NCBI GenBank assembly: GCA_963739515.1 | Contig: CAVUAO010000002.1 | Coordinates: 186,001 to 250,000, forward strand | DNA length: 64,000 nucleotides | Origin: JBFYTX01 sp963739515 | GTDB taxonomy: Bacteria > Chloroflexota > Dehalococcoidia > Dehalococcoidales > RBG-16-60-22 | Reading direction: 5' to 3' | Part shown: positions 54,938-63,373 of the stretch, in pieces | Numbering within the stretch: position 1 is the stretch's first letter | Layout of the letters: each line of letters starts with the position of its first letter | The notes under the pieces: generated by a model | What the model was told of the DNA's origin: nothing | What the model saw: only the letters and a program-made list of their open reading frames with translations | Databases searched by the model: none | Position numbers and translations under genes: made by a program

Positions 54938-56131
54938 ATGGCACAGAAAAAGAACGCCGTCATCGTCGGCGGGGGAACGAGCAAGTTCGGCGTGCGGCAG
55001 GCGCACCTGCTGGACATGGTACAAGAGGCGGCTGTAGCCTGTCAAAAAGATATCCCGGGACTGAAACCCTTGGATATCGACGGCCTCATTATCGCCACGA
55101 CCATGGCGGGCCGGCATTCCTCCGCGTTGAACACCGCTCCGCTGGTAGTGCACCGGCTGGGCCTGAGGCCCACCTCGATATGCATCCGGCTGGATACGCT
55201 TTGCGCCGGCTCTAACTCCGCGGTCATCGTCGCCAAAGGTTTGATTGAAAGCGGCATCGCGGAAGTCATACTGATCACCGGCGCGGAGAAGGTCTATATG
55301 CCGCAGCGCTGGGAGACCAACTATACCCAGCTGGCGGTTAACGACCATGACTGGGATTCCGCGATGGGACTGGGCGTGCCGCCGCCGTTCTTCGCTATGA
55401 TTGCCAAGATGCACATGAAGCGCTACGGCACGACCAAGGACCAGATGGCGCACGTTTCCGTGACCAACTACGCTTACGGCGTCGGCAATGATAACGCCCA
55501 TTTCGCTGGTAAGACACTGACCATCCAGGAAGCGCTGGACGCGCGGCTCATCGCCGACCCCTTCGGACTTTACGACTGCTGCCCGCTGTCCGACGGCGCT
55601 TCGGCGATTATCGTCGCCTCCGAAGAAAGGGCTAAAGCCATGTCCAACCGGCCGCTGGTCTATTTACGCGGCACGGGGCAGCATGCCACCCACAGCATGT
55701 CCGCCGGCTGGCCCGGCGAGACCCTCGCCGAGTGGCCTCACCTGAAGAAAGCCGGCGAGGTGGCGTATAAGAACGCCAAGCTCACGCCGAAGGATATCGA
55801 CGTCGCCCAGACGCACGATTGCTTTACCATATCGGAAATTATCGAGCTGGAAGAGCTCGGTTTCTGCAAGAAGGGCGAGGGCGGCGATTTTGTGGCTTCC
55901 GGCGCTATCGGGCAGACCGGCTCTATCCCGACGAATACCGATGGCGGTCTGCTGTTTTACGGGCATCCCTTCGGGGCTTCCGGTGCGCGCCAGGCCCTCG
56001 AAATCTGCAAACAGCTTCAGGGCCGGTCGCTTCATCAGGTCAAGGACGCCAGGTTCGGCCTGACGCATAACCTGAGCGGCACCTGCGCCCAGCATACCGT
56101 CGTTATCTACGGACGGGAACCGGTAAAATAA
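54938..56131 (+). CDS. SCP-x-type thiolase
   Basis: Cleaves 3-oxoacyl-CoA with CoA (or condenses in reverse). The 397-residue protein has the catalytic Cys in RLDTLCAGSNSAV (near residue 88), AQTHDCFTISEIIELEELGF, YGHPFGASGARQ and the second Cys in NLSGTCAQH. These are the marks of the non-classical, SCP-x-like thiolases that work with a DUF35 partner. That partner (OB-fold/zinc-ribbon) is next, after 32 bases, as in BbsAB of benzylsuccinate degradation. AAGGAGAAATACGT precedes the ATG. It is the first gene of the beta-oxidation cluster. Confidence 0.9.
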   Translation: MAQKKNAVIVGGGTSKFGVRQAHLLDMVQEAAVACQKDIPGLKPLDIDGLIIATTMAGRHSSALNTAPLVVHRLGLRPTSICIRLDTLCAGSNSAVIVAKGLIESGIAEVILITGAEKVYMPQRWETNYTQLAVNDHDWDSAMGLGVPPPFFAMIAKMHMKRYGTTKDQMAHVSVTNYAYGVGNDNAHFAGKTLTIQEALDARLIADPFGLYDCCPLSDGASAIIVASEERAKAMSNRPLVYLRGTGQHATHSMSAGWPGETLAEWPHLKKAGEVAYKNAKLTPKDIDVAQTHDCFTISEIIELEELGFCKKGEGGDFVASGAIGQTGSIPTNTDGGLLFYGHPFGASGARQALEICKQLQGRSLHQVKDARFGLTHNLSGTCAQHTVVIYGREPVK

Positions 56132-56163
56132 CGCAAGCTAATTGTTTACATAAGGAGAATACG

Positions 56164-56676
56164 ATGGCTGAATTACAGAAATCCGAAATCACGGGCACTC
56201 CCGCCCTTAACGGCGTCTATATCGCGGAAATGGACATGTGGCCGCTGGAAACTCAGGAGTTCAATCGCATTTATCCCTTTTACGATAACCTGAGGGCCGG
56301 CAAGTTCACCACCACCAGGTGCAAGAAGTGCGGCCATATCGCCTTCCCCCCGGGTGTCATTTGCCCCAAGTGCTGGGGCGACGACCTCGAATGGACGGAA
56401 CTGCCCCAACGCGCTAAGGTGGTGACCCTCACCGAGACCCAGGCCGGCGCCCCCTTGGGATTCGAATCGCCGCTGATTATCGCCTGGCTGACCTTCGGCG
56501 AGAAGAGCCCCCTCAAGCACTTGCTGGCGCGTATCATCCACTGCAAGGAAGGCCAGCTTAAAGAAGGGGACGAGGTGAAGTTCGTCACTTTCAGCGTGCC
56601 GGCGCACCCCATTGAAATCAAGAAGGATACTAAAGTCTGCGACCGGGTCTTTTATGCCTTTGAGCCGGTGAAATAA
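56164..56676 (+). CDS. DUF35 zinc-ribbon/OB-fold partner of the thiolase
   Basis: A 170-residue protein with a zinc ribbon, CKKCGHIAFPPGVICPKCW (residues ~52-70), followed by an OB fold (KVVTLTETQAGAPLGFESPLIIAWLTF in parts). Such proteins form a complex with SCP-x-type thiolases and acyl-CoA ligand-like partners, and in BbsAB they shape the substrate site. AAGGAGAATACG precedes the ATG. Its place between the thiolase and the HAD-ECH gene supports a role in the same beta-oxidation route. Confidence 0.9.
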   Translation: MAELQKSEITGTPALNGVYIAEMDMWPLETQEFNRIYPFYDNLRAGKFTTTRCKKCGHIAFPPGVICPKCWGDDLEWTELPQRAKVVTLTETQAGAPLGFESPLIIAWLTFGEKSPLKHLLARIIHCKEGQLKEGDEVKFVTFSVPAHPIEIKKDTKVCDRVFYAFEPVK

Positions 56677-56719
56677 ACGGCGCGGTTGCCGGGAAAATAT
56701 CGCCGAAAGGGGTTTTTCC

Positions 56720-58708
56720 ATGAAAAAGATCAAGAACGTGGCAGTCCTGGGGGCGGGGGCGATGGGCGCGCAGATCGGCGCCCTGGCGGCGGAAGCCGGC
56801 TACAGCGTTAAAATCAGGGACATCGAGGAGAGGTTCCTCGAGCGCGGCCGCCAGACCATCAATGAAATGTACGACCGGCGTATCTCCCGCGGCCGGATGA
56901 CCGAAGAGGCCAGGAAAGAAATCATGGGCCGTATCAAGTTCCTCGTCGACCTCAAGGAAACCGTCAAGGACGCCGATATTGTCATCGAAGCCATCCCGGA
57001 AATCATGGAACTTAAAAAAAGCGTCCTGAAAGAGGTCACCTCGCTCTGCCCGGACGACACTGTTTTCGCCACCAATACCTCATCTTTGAGTATCGCCGAG
57101 ATGTCCACTGCCGCCAGGCACCCTGAGCTGGTGGTCGGCGCTCATTATTTCAATCCCCCCTCCCGCATGACCCTGCTGGAAGTCATCGAGGGAGACAAGA
57201 CCAGCAAGGAAGCCATCAAGGTCGTCGAGAAAGTGGCTAAGGACATGGGGCGGGACGTCGTCCACGTTAAAGACGTCCCCGGCTTTATCGCCAACCGTAT
57301 CTTCTGTAATATGTCCAACGAGGCGGACTGGGCGCTGGCGCAGGGCGAGGCTAAAAGCCCCTTCGAGATCGACTCCGCCATCAAGTACAAGCTTGGGCTG
57401 CCCATGGGCATGCTGGAGCTGCAGGATACTTTAGGCGGCGGCTCTATCGAGACGCAGTACCATGTGATGGAATACTTCGGGGAGACGATGGGCAAGAGCT
57501 ACGGCCCCGCCCCGATACTCACCAGGCTATTTAAAGAGAAAGCCGGCGGCAAAAAGACCGGCAAGGGCTATTACGATTGGTCCGGCGGCAAGACTAACGA
57601 GATTCCCATGAACGCTGGCGTGGGCTTCGACCCCATTCGGGTGTTGGCCACGGCCGTCAACGAAGCCGCCAAGCTCGTCGAGATGGGCGCCACCACGAAA
57701 GAAGAAATCGATACCGCCGTGCTCCTCGGCCTCAACTATCCCCGGGGCATTCTCCGCCTGGCGGACAGCGTCGGGCTGGATAAAGTCGTTGACGAAATAA
57801 ACCGGCTCTACGAAAAGTATCAAAAAGAAGACCGATATAAAGCATCCTCGGTATTGACCAAGCTGGTGAAACAGGGCAAGTTGGGGAGGAAGTCGGGGGA
57901 GGGGTTCTACGCCTACGGGCCCGGCGAATATGAGTTCATCAAGCTCGATATCAATAAAGCGACCAGGGTCGCCCGACTTATTTTAAATCGACCCAACCGC
58001 GCCAACGCCTTCAACGCCGACTTCATGATGGAGATAAACAAAGCGCTGGGCGAACTGGAAACGGATGATAACGTGCGGTGCGTCGTCATCACCGGCGCGG
58101 GCGCCAACTTCTGCGGCGGAGCTGATTTCGCCGCGTTCGCCGCCGGCGAAGCGGATGCCGCTTTTAATTTCAGCGAAGCACCGCACGGGGTCTTTACCCG
58201 CATCGAGACCTACCCCAAGCCGGTTATCGCCGCCATCAATGGGCCGGCCATGGGCGGTGGTCTGGAGCTGGCGCTGGCCTGCGATATCCGAATCATGAAT
58301 ACGACCGCCGTGGTGCGTCTGCCCGAGTTGACCCTCTCGATTATCCCCGGCGCCGGGGCTACTCACCGGCTGGGTCAACTGATAGGCTGGGCGCGGGCCA
58401 AAGAAATGATACTCCTTTCCGACCCCGTTAGTGCCGATAAAGCCCTGGCATGGGGACTCGCCAACTATGTCGCCGAACCCAAAGATTTTAACAAACTGGT
58501 AGATGACACGGCTGCCAAGCTAGCCGCTGGTCCGCCGCTGGCGCAAAAGCTCGTCAAGGGCCTGCTGTATTACGGCGCCCAGGCCGACCAGAGAACGGCT
58601 TTGTATCTTGAAGCGACGGTATCCGGAGATATCGCCCTGACGCAGGACCTCAACGAAGGCATCACCGCCAATAACAACCGGCGTCCTCCCAAATTTACCG
58701 GTAAATAA
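56720..58708 (+). CDS. 3-hydroxyacyl-CoA dehydrogenase/enoyl-CoA hydratase fusion
   Basis: A 662-residue bifunctional enzyme in the order dehydrogenase then hydratase, the reverse of FadB. The NAD-binding site is VAVLGAGAMGAQIGALAAEAG; the catalytic His is in GAHYFNPPSRM; VKDVPGFIANRI follows, and two C-terminal dehydrogenase modules end near residue 395. The hydratase part (from ~405) has GAGANFCGGADFAAF for the oxyanion hole, and both active-site Glu in GGGLELALACDI and RLPELTLSIIPG. It should hydrate and oxidise enoyl-CoA in succession. GGAAAATATCGCCGAAAGGGG precedes the ATG. Confidence 0.94.
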   Translation: MKKIKNVAVLGAGAMGAQIGALAAEAGYSVKIRDIEERFLERGRQTINEMYDRRISRGRMTEEARKEIMGRIKFLVDLKETVKDADIVIEAIPEIMELKKSVLKEVTSLCPDDTVFATNTSSLSIAEMSTAARHPELVVGAHYFNPPSRMTLLEVIEGDKTSKEAIKVVEKVAKDMGRDVVHVKDVPGFIANRIFCNMSNEADWALAQGEAKSPFEIDSAIKYKLGLPMGMLELQDTLGGGSIETQYHVMEYFGETMGKSYGPAPILTRLFKEKAGGKKTGKGYYDWSGGKTNEIPMNAGVGFDPIRVLATAVNEAAKLVEMGATTKEEIDTAVLLGLNYPRGILRLADSVGLDKVVDEINRLYEKYQKEDRYKASSVLTKLVKQGKLGRKSGEGFYAYGPGEYEFIKLDINKATRVARLILNRPNRANAFNADFMMEINKALGELETDDNVRCVVITGAGANFCGGADFAAFAAGEADAAFNFSEAPHGVFTRIETYPKPVIAAINGPAMGGGLELALACDIRIMNTTAVVRLPELTLSIIPGAGATHRLGQLIGWARAKEMILLSDPVSADKALAWGLANYVAEPKDFNKLVDDTAAKLAAGPPLAQKLVKGLLYYGAQADQRTALYLEATVSGDIALTQDLNEGITANNNRRPPKFTGK

Positions 58709-58715
58709 TTTTTAA

Positions 58716-58793
58716 TGTCATTGCGAGGGCGATAGCCCGTGGCAATTTCAAAGATTTCATCATAGAGATTGCTTCGCTACGCTCGCAATGACA
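58716..58793. repeat. MITE-like repeat with 12-bp terminal inverted repeats
   Basis: TGTCATTGCGAG (58716-58727) is the exact inverse of CTCGCAATGACA (58782-58793). The 78-bp element has no coding capacity. Related truncated copies lie at 51853, with similar material in other gaps. Confidence 0.8.
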
Positions 58794-58816
58794 AAGCTTA
58801 GCGATAGGGAGCTGAT

Positions 58817-59995
58817 TTGGATTTCGCATTTACTCCTGAGGAAGAGGCTTTCCGCAAGGAAGTCGCGGCCTTCCTGGAAAAGGAAGCCCCGCCGGGGTAC
58901 CGCGAAAAGCGCGTTACCTTCTTCGATATGTCCTCCCAGCCCGACTGGATAGAGCAGCACCGACGCCTGGCGGAAAAGCTGGGGCAAAAGGGCTGGCTGA
59001 CCATGCACTGGCCAAAGGCGTACGGCGGTCGCGAAAAGTCGCCGTTTTTCCGCCTTATCTTGAGGGAAGAGCTGTCCCGCTACCATGCGCCCGGCTATGA
59101 CTCCATCGGCTGCGGCATTATCGCTCCCGCCATCCTGCTGAAAGGCAGCGACGCACAGAAGAAAAGGCACCTCCCGGGTATCGCTTCGGGCAAGGTAATG
59201 TGGTGTGAAACTCTTAGTGAGCCCAATCACGGCTCCGACCTCGCGGCGATAGAAGTCTTCGCCAGGGAAGAAGCAGACGGGTTCGTCGTCAACGGTCAGA
59301 AAATATGGACCACCAACGCCCATTTCGCCGACTGGAATGCATTAATCGCCAGGACGGACCGCGCCGCCAGTCCCAACTATCGCGGCCTCACCTTCTTCCT
59401 GGTGGATATGAAATCGAAGGGGATAACGGTCAACCCCATCATTAACATGGCCGGCCACCACGAGTTTAACGAGGTCTTTTTCGAGGACGTCCGTATCCCT
59501 GGAGAAAATATCATCGGCGGGCTCAATAAAGGCTGGTACGTGGCCATGTCCCTGCTCGACTACGAGCGCACCAGCGATACCGCTTACGCCATCGCCGGCA
59601 CCTATCTCCACGACCTCGAGGAATATGCCGGCGAGCATGGTTGGCTGGATCCTGTCACCAAAAACCGTCTGGCCCAGCTTAAAGCCGACTGCGAGGTGGC
59701 CCGGTTGCTGCATTACCGCGTCACCTGGATGCAAAGTAAAGGGATGGTGCCCAATTACGAGTCTGCCCTGAGTAAGATGTACGGCTTCGAGTTGCACCAG
59801 CGGGTCTCGGAGTTTGGTATGGAGCTGGCGGGGCAATATGGCCAGCTCGCCGAAGGCTCCGACCGCGTGCCCCTGTACGGCCGGATACCCTCCTGCTACC
59901 TGCGCTCCTTCGGCTATAGCCTGGAGCAGGGTACTTCGGAAATCGACCGCGACGTCATCGCTCAGCGGGGGCTGGGACTGCCGCGCTTGCGTTAG
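58817..59995 (+). CDS. Acyl-CoA dehydrogenase (large, PimC/FadE-like)
   Basis: A 392-residue flavoprotein dehydrogenase: DFAFTPEEEAFRKEVAAFLE, GWLTMHWPKAYGG, CETLSEPNHGSDLAAIEV (FAD/substrate region), DGFVVNGQKIWTTNAHFADW, LDYERTSDTAYAIAGTYLH and the C-terminal SLEQGTSEIDRDVIAQRGLGLP. The residue directly before the GTSEI motif is Gln, where MCAD-type enzymes have the catalytic Glu. It is paired with a second, shorter acyl-CoA dehydrogenase 15 bases later, suggesting a heteromeric enzyme like PimCD. Start TTG 58817 follows AGGGAGCTGAT. Confidence 0.9.
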   Translation: MDFAFTPEEEAFRKEVAAFLEKEAPPGYREKRVTFFDMSSQPDWIEQHRRLAEKLGQKGWLTMHWPKAYGGREKSPFFRLILREELSRYHAPGYDSIGCGIIAPAILLKGSDAQKKRHLPGIASGKVMWCETLSEPNHGSDLAAIEVFAREEADGFVVNGQKIWTTNAHFADWNALIARTDRAASPNYRGLTFFLVDMKSKGITVNPIINMAGHHEFNEVFFEDVRIPGENIIGGLNKGWYVAMSLLDYERTSDTAYAIAGTYLHDLEEYAGEHGWLDPVTKNRLAQLKADCEVARLLHYRVTWMQSKGMVPNYESALSKMYGFELHQRVSEFGMELAGQYGQLAEGSDRVPLYGRIPSCYLRSFGYSLEQGTSEIDRDVIAQRGLGLPRLR

Positions 59996-60010
59996 AAAAC
60001 GGAGGAAAAC

Positions 60011-61108
60011 GTGGACTTCGCTCTCAATGAGCAGCAGGAAATGATGCAAACGCTCGCCCGGGATTTCCTGACGAGCGAGTATCCCGAGAAGGTCCTGCGG
60101 GCGATGACCGAAGACGAAAAAGGGTTTACCCCCGAGCTCTGGAAAAAGATGGCCGCCACGAACCTGCTGGGCCTATCTATTCCGGAACAATACGGCGGTG
60201 TGGGCGACTTCCTCGATTTGACGGTGGTGCTGGAAGAAATGGGCAAAGCCTGCTTCATCAGCCCGTTTTTTTCCGCGGTTGTCCTGGGGGCGGGGGCTAT
60301 CCTGGAAGCGGCGAACGAAGAACAAAAAAGGAAGTACCTGCCGGGGATAGTCGAAGGCCAGACCATCGTGACGCTGGCGCTGGCCGAGGCCTCCGCGAAG
60401 TATGAGTTCGATGCCATTCGGTTGAAAGCCGAGCGGCATGGTAATGACTTCATTCTTAACGGGATAAAGTTCTTCGTGCCCGATGCCCACGTGTCCGACT
60501 ATCTAGTCTGCGTCGCCCGCACGGGCGATGGCATTACTTTGTTCATGGTTGACATAAATGCACCCGGAATAACCGTCAAATTGCTGAAAACTATTTCCGG
60601 CGATAAGCAGTGCGAGGTGAATTTCAACAACGTTAAAGTGTCCGATGAGGATGTATTGGGGGCGAAAGATAAGGGCTGGCCTTACATCGAGAAAGTGCTG
60701 CAAAGAGCTAACGTAAGTCTTTGCGCGGAAATGGTTGGGCTTGCCGAGCAAGCTTTAAAGTTGACCCTGGACTACGCTAAAGAACGGATAGCCTTCGGGC
60801 ACCCCATCGGGGCTTTCCAGAGCATCCAGCACCGCTGCGCGGACATGCTTGTCGATGTCGAAGGCTCTAAATACGTAACGTACCAGGCGGCGTGGCGGCT
60901 CAACGCGGGGATGCCGGCCTCCCGGGAGGTCGCCCTCGCCAAAGCTTGGGTCGGCCAGGCCTGCCGGCGTGTCATGCGCTCGGCGCACCAGGTCCACGGC
61001 GCTATCGGCTTTTCCGCCGACCATATCCTGCACTTTTATACTAAAAAAGCCAGTTTTAACGAGTCCAGCTTCGGGGATGTTGATGAGCAGCTGGAGAAAA
61101 TAGTCTAG
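60011..61108 (+). CDS. Acyl-CoA dehydrogenase (small, PimD-like)
   Basis: A 365-residue member of the same family: MDFALNEQQEMMQTLARDFL, LGLSIPEQYGGVGDFLDL, LALAEASAKYEFDAIRLKA, NGIKFFVPDAHVSDY, RIAFGHPIGAFQSIQHRCADM and the C-terminal HQVHGAIGFSADHILHFYTKKA. The EPxxGSD signature is eroded to EASAKYEFD. Together with the larger subunit it would form a heteromer that introduces the 2,3-double bond of an acyl-CoA. GGAGGAAAAC precedes the GTG start. Electron acceptor genes (etfAB) are not in the window. Confidence 0.9.
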   Translation: MDFALNEQQEMMQTLARDFLTSEYPEKVLRAMTEDEKGFTPELWKKMAATNLLGLSIPEQYGGVGDFLDLTVVLEEMGKACFISPFFSAVVLGAGAILEAANEEQKRKYLPGIVEGQTIVTLALAEASAKYEFDAIRLKAERHGNDFILNGIKFFVPDAHVSDYLVCVARTGDGITLFMVDINAPGITVKLLKTISGDKQCEVNFNNVKVSDEDVLGAKDKGWPYIEKVLQRANVSLCAEMVGLAEQALKLTLDYAKERIAFGHPIGAFQSIQHRCADMLVDVEGSKYVTYQAAWRLNAGMPASREVALAKAWVGQACRRVMRSAHQVHGAIGFSADHILHFYTKKASFNESSFGDVDEQLEKIV

Positions 61109-61187
61109 CTGACAAAATCCCGTTGTGTCTTTAATCTGCCTGATGTAACGTTTGTCTGAAAGTAGGGTCGGGGATTTACCTGGCTTA

Positions 61188-61337
61188 ACATAAAACGAAA
61201 AACGAATGCCCTGACTCTGAAGCTGAAATTTACATAACTTCAAAAACGAATACTGAAGCTGACCACGCTCAAAATGCGACCAAAAAATATTTAGAAAACG
61301 AATAACGAATCGGTTTTCGTTTTTCTATTCGTAGCTT
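61188..61337 (+). repeat. A+T-rich tandem repeat, locus 2 (ACATAAA...AAAAACGAAT type)
   Basis: ACATAAAACGAAAAACGAAT starts at 61188 and ACATAACTTCAAAAACGAAT at 61232, with GAAGCTGA between; a third part GAAAACGAATAACGAAT lies near 61303. GAAAACG with CGTTTTC can form a hairpin. The layout matches locus 1 at 21086. It fills most of 61109-61373 upstream of the RACo-like gene. Confidence 0.7.
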
Positions 61338-61366
61338 TGAATTATTAGATAGATAAATGGTAAGAT
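61337..61366 (+). promoter_or_regulatory. Candidate promoter of the RACo-like gene
   Basis: TTGAAT (61337-61342) and TAAGAT (61361-61366) are 18 bases apart. The -10 ends seven bases before the ATG, leaving almost no leader. Confidence 0.45.
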
Positions 61367-61373
61367 TTAGCCG

Positions 61374-63320
61374 ATGAAAAACCAGAAATATACAGTCGTT
61401 TTTCAGCCTTCGGGGCTGAGGGGGCAGGTAAAGGACGGTTCTACCATACTGGACGCCGCCCGCCGGCTCGGCGCGGGTTTGGAGAGCATTTGCGGCGGCA
61501 AGGGCGTCTGCGGCAAGTGTAAAATCAGGCTCGAGGAAGGTTATTTCCCGAAATATCGTATCAATTCGGTGATAGCTTCCACGAAAACTAAAGAAAAAGT
61601 CAACGCCAAGTTCCTGAACCGCCTGCAGATGCGCCGGGGATATCGCCTCGCCTGCCAGACCGTTATTCACGGCGATATCGTGGTCTTTGTGCCGGAGGAA
61701 AGCCGCAAAGGGGAGCAGGTGGTGCGTAAAGAGGCCACCGCCCGGGAAATCAAGCTCAGTCCCGCGGTGAAAAAATATTATATCGAGTTAAAGCCCGCCA
61801 CCCTGCACGATCCCCTCGGCGATTTGGAACGACTGCAGGACGCGTTGGGTAAGAAATTCAAGCTGAAAGACCTGACCATCGATTATGCGGTGCTGCTGAG
61901 ATTACAGAATGCCGTGCGGTCCGGCAACTGGAAAGTGACCGTATCCGTTTGGAAAGACAGAGAAATTATTGATATCGAGCCGGGGAGGGATGCAAGGAGC
62001 TACGGGCTGGCCGTCGACATCGGCACGACGACGGTGGCCGGCTATCTCTGCGACCTCGCTACCGGCGAGGTTTTGGCTACCGATGCCATGATGAACCCGC
62101 AGGTCGCCTATGGCGAGGACCTGATGTCTCGCATCAGCTATGCCGTCAAGGGTAAAGGAGGCTTGAAACAGCTTCATCAGTCCATCATTAAGGGGCTTAA
62201 CCAGATTGCCGGGGATGCCGCTAAAAAAGCCGGCGTCAAGCGCTCGGGAATTATCGATATGGCGGTGGTCGGCAATACCTGCATGCACCACCTGTTTCTT
62301 AACATTGACCCCCGCTACCTGGGCAAAACGCCTTTCCCCCCCGCCATCCACCATTCGGTGGACGTTAAAGCGCGCGACCTCGCCCTCAGGATAGCCCCGG
62401 GGGCTTATGTCCACGTCCTGCCTAACGAGGCCGGGTTTGTCGGGGCGGATAACGTCGGCGTCCTCATCGCCGAGGAGCCTTACAAGCAGGACGGGATGCT
62501 CCTGATTATCGATATCGGCACCAATGGCGAACTGCTGCTGGGCAACCGGAAGAAACTGCTTTCGACATCCTGCGCCACCGGGCCGGCTTTCGAAGGGGCG
62601 GAAATCCGGCACGGCATGCGCGCCGCCGCCGGGGCCATCGAAAAGCTCAGGATCGACCCGGCGACCAAAGAGGTGAGGTTTAAAGTCATCGGCAGCGAAA
62701 GCTGGAACACCGAGGCTAAAAATATCGGCGCGCGGGGTATTTGCGGCTCAGGGATATTCGATGTCGCGGCGCAGATGTTCGTGACCGGCGTTATCGATAA
62801 AAGCGGGCGTTTTAATAAGGGAATAAAATCACCGCGGTCCCGCGTCGTCAACGGCGAGCCGGAGTTCGTCATCGCCTGGGCGAAGGAAACGGCCATCGAC
62901 CACGATATCGTCATCTGCCAGAAAGACATCCGGGCGATACAGCTTGCCAAGGCCGCCATGTATTCCGGCGCCCGGCTCATGATGGACCGCCTGGGAGTTA
63001 TGAAAATTGATAAAGTCATCCTGGCCGGGGCTTTCGGCAGCTATATTGATAAGGAGTCGGCGGCGGTCATCGGGCTCTTCCCGGACTGTCCCCAGAAAAA
63101 CGTCTACGCGGTCGGCAACGCCGCCGGGGACGGCGCACGTATCGCGTTGCTCAATATTGATAAAAGGCAAGAGGCGGATGTCATGGCCCGGCGGGTAGAA
63201 TACGTGGAGCTGACCGTCGAGCCCAATTTCAACAGGACTTTTACGCAATCGCTGATATTCCCGCATCAGGTAGATAAATTCCCCCATCTGAAACATCTCC
63301 TGCCTGCCGGAAAGATGTGA
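61374..63320 (+). CDS. RACo-like ASKHA-domain ferredoxin (corrinoid activator family)
   Basis: A 648-residue protein. The N-terminal 2Fe-2S ferredoxin domain has CGGKGVCGKCKIRLEEGYF and the last ligand in YRLACQT. A linker/middle region follows, then the ASKHA ATPase core from about residue 205: GLAVDIGTTTVAGYLCDL, NPQVAYGEDLMSRI, VVGNTCMHHLFL, LLIIDIGTNGELLLG, and the final DKVILAGAFGSYIDKESA. Members reactivate corrinoid proteins of methyltransferases by ATP-driven reduction. No corrinoid protein or methyltransferase is adjacent, so the partner is unknown. An A+T-rich repeat precedes it. Length and domains match the family. Confidence 0.9.
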   Translation: MKNQKYTVVFQPSGLRGQVKDGSTILDAARRLGAGLESICGGKGVCGKCKIRLEEGYFPKYRINSVIASTKTKEKVNAKFLNRLQMRRGYRLACQTVIHGDIVVFVPEESRKGEQVVRKEATAREIKLSPAVKKYYIELKPATLHDPLGDLERLQDALGKKFKLKDLTIDYAVLLRLQNAVRSGNWKVTVSVWKDREIIDIEPGRDARSYGLAVDIGTTTVAGYLCDLATGEVLATDAMMNPQVAYGEDLMSRISYAVKGKGGLKQLHQSIIKGLNQIAGDAAKKAGVKRSGIIDMAVVGNTCMHHLFLNIDPRYLGKTPFPPAIHHSVDVKARDLALRIAPGAYVHVLPNEAGFVGADNVGVLIAEEPYKQDGMLLIIDIGTNGELLLGNRKKLLSTSCATGPAFEGAEIRHGMRAAAGAIEKLRIDPATKEVRFKVIGSESWNTEAKNIGARGICGSGIFDVAAQMFVTGVIDKSGRFNKGIKSPRSRVVNGEPEFVIAWAKETAIDHDIVICQKDIRAIQLAKAAMYSGARLMMDRLGVMKIDKVILAGAFGSYIDKESAAVIGLFPDCPQKNVYAVGNAAGDGARIALLNIDKRQEADVMARRVEYVELTVEPNFNRTFTQSLIFPHQVDKFPHLKHLLPAGKM

Positions 63321-63373
63321 TAATAGTCATTTCCATCCGGCTGTGGTGCCTGTAAGATAAACATATAAACAGC

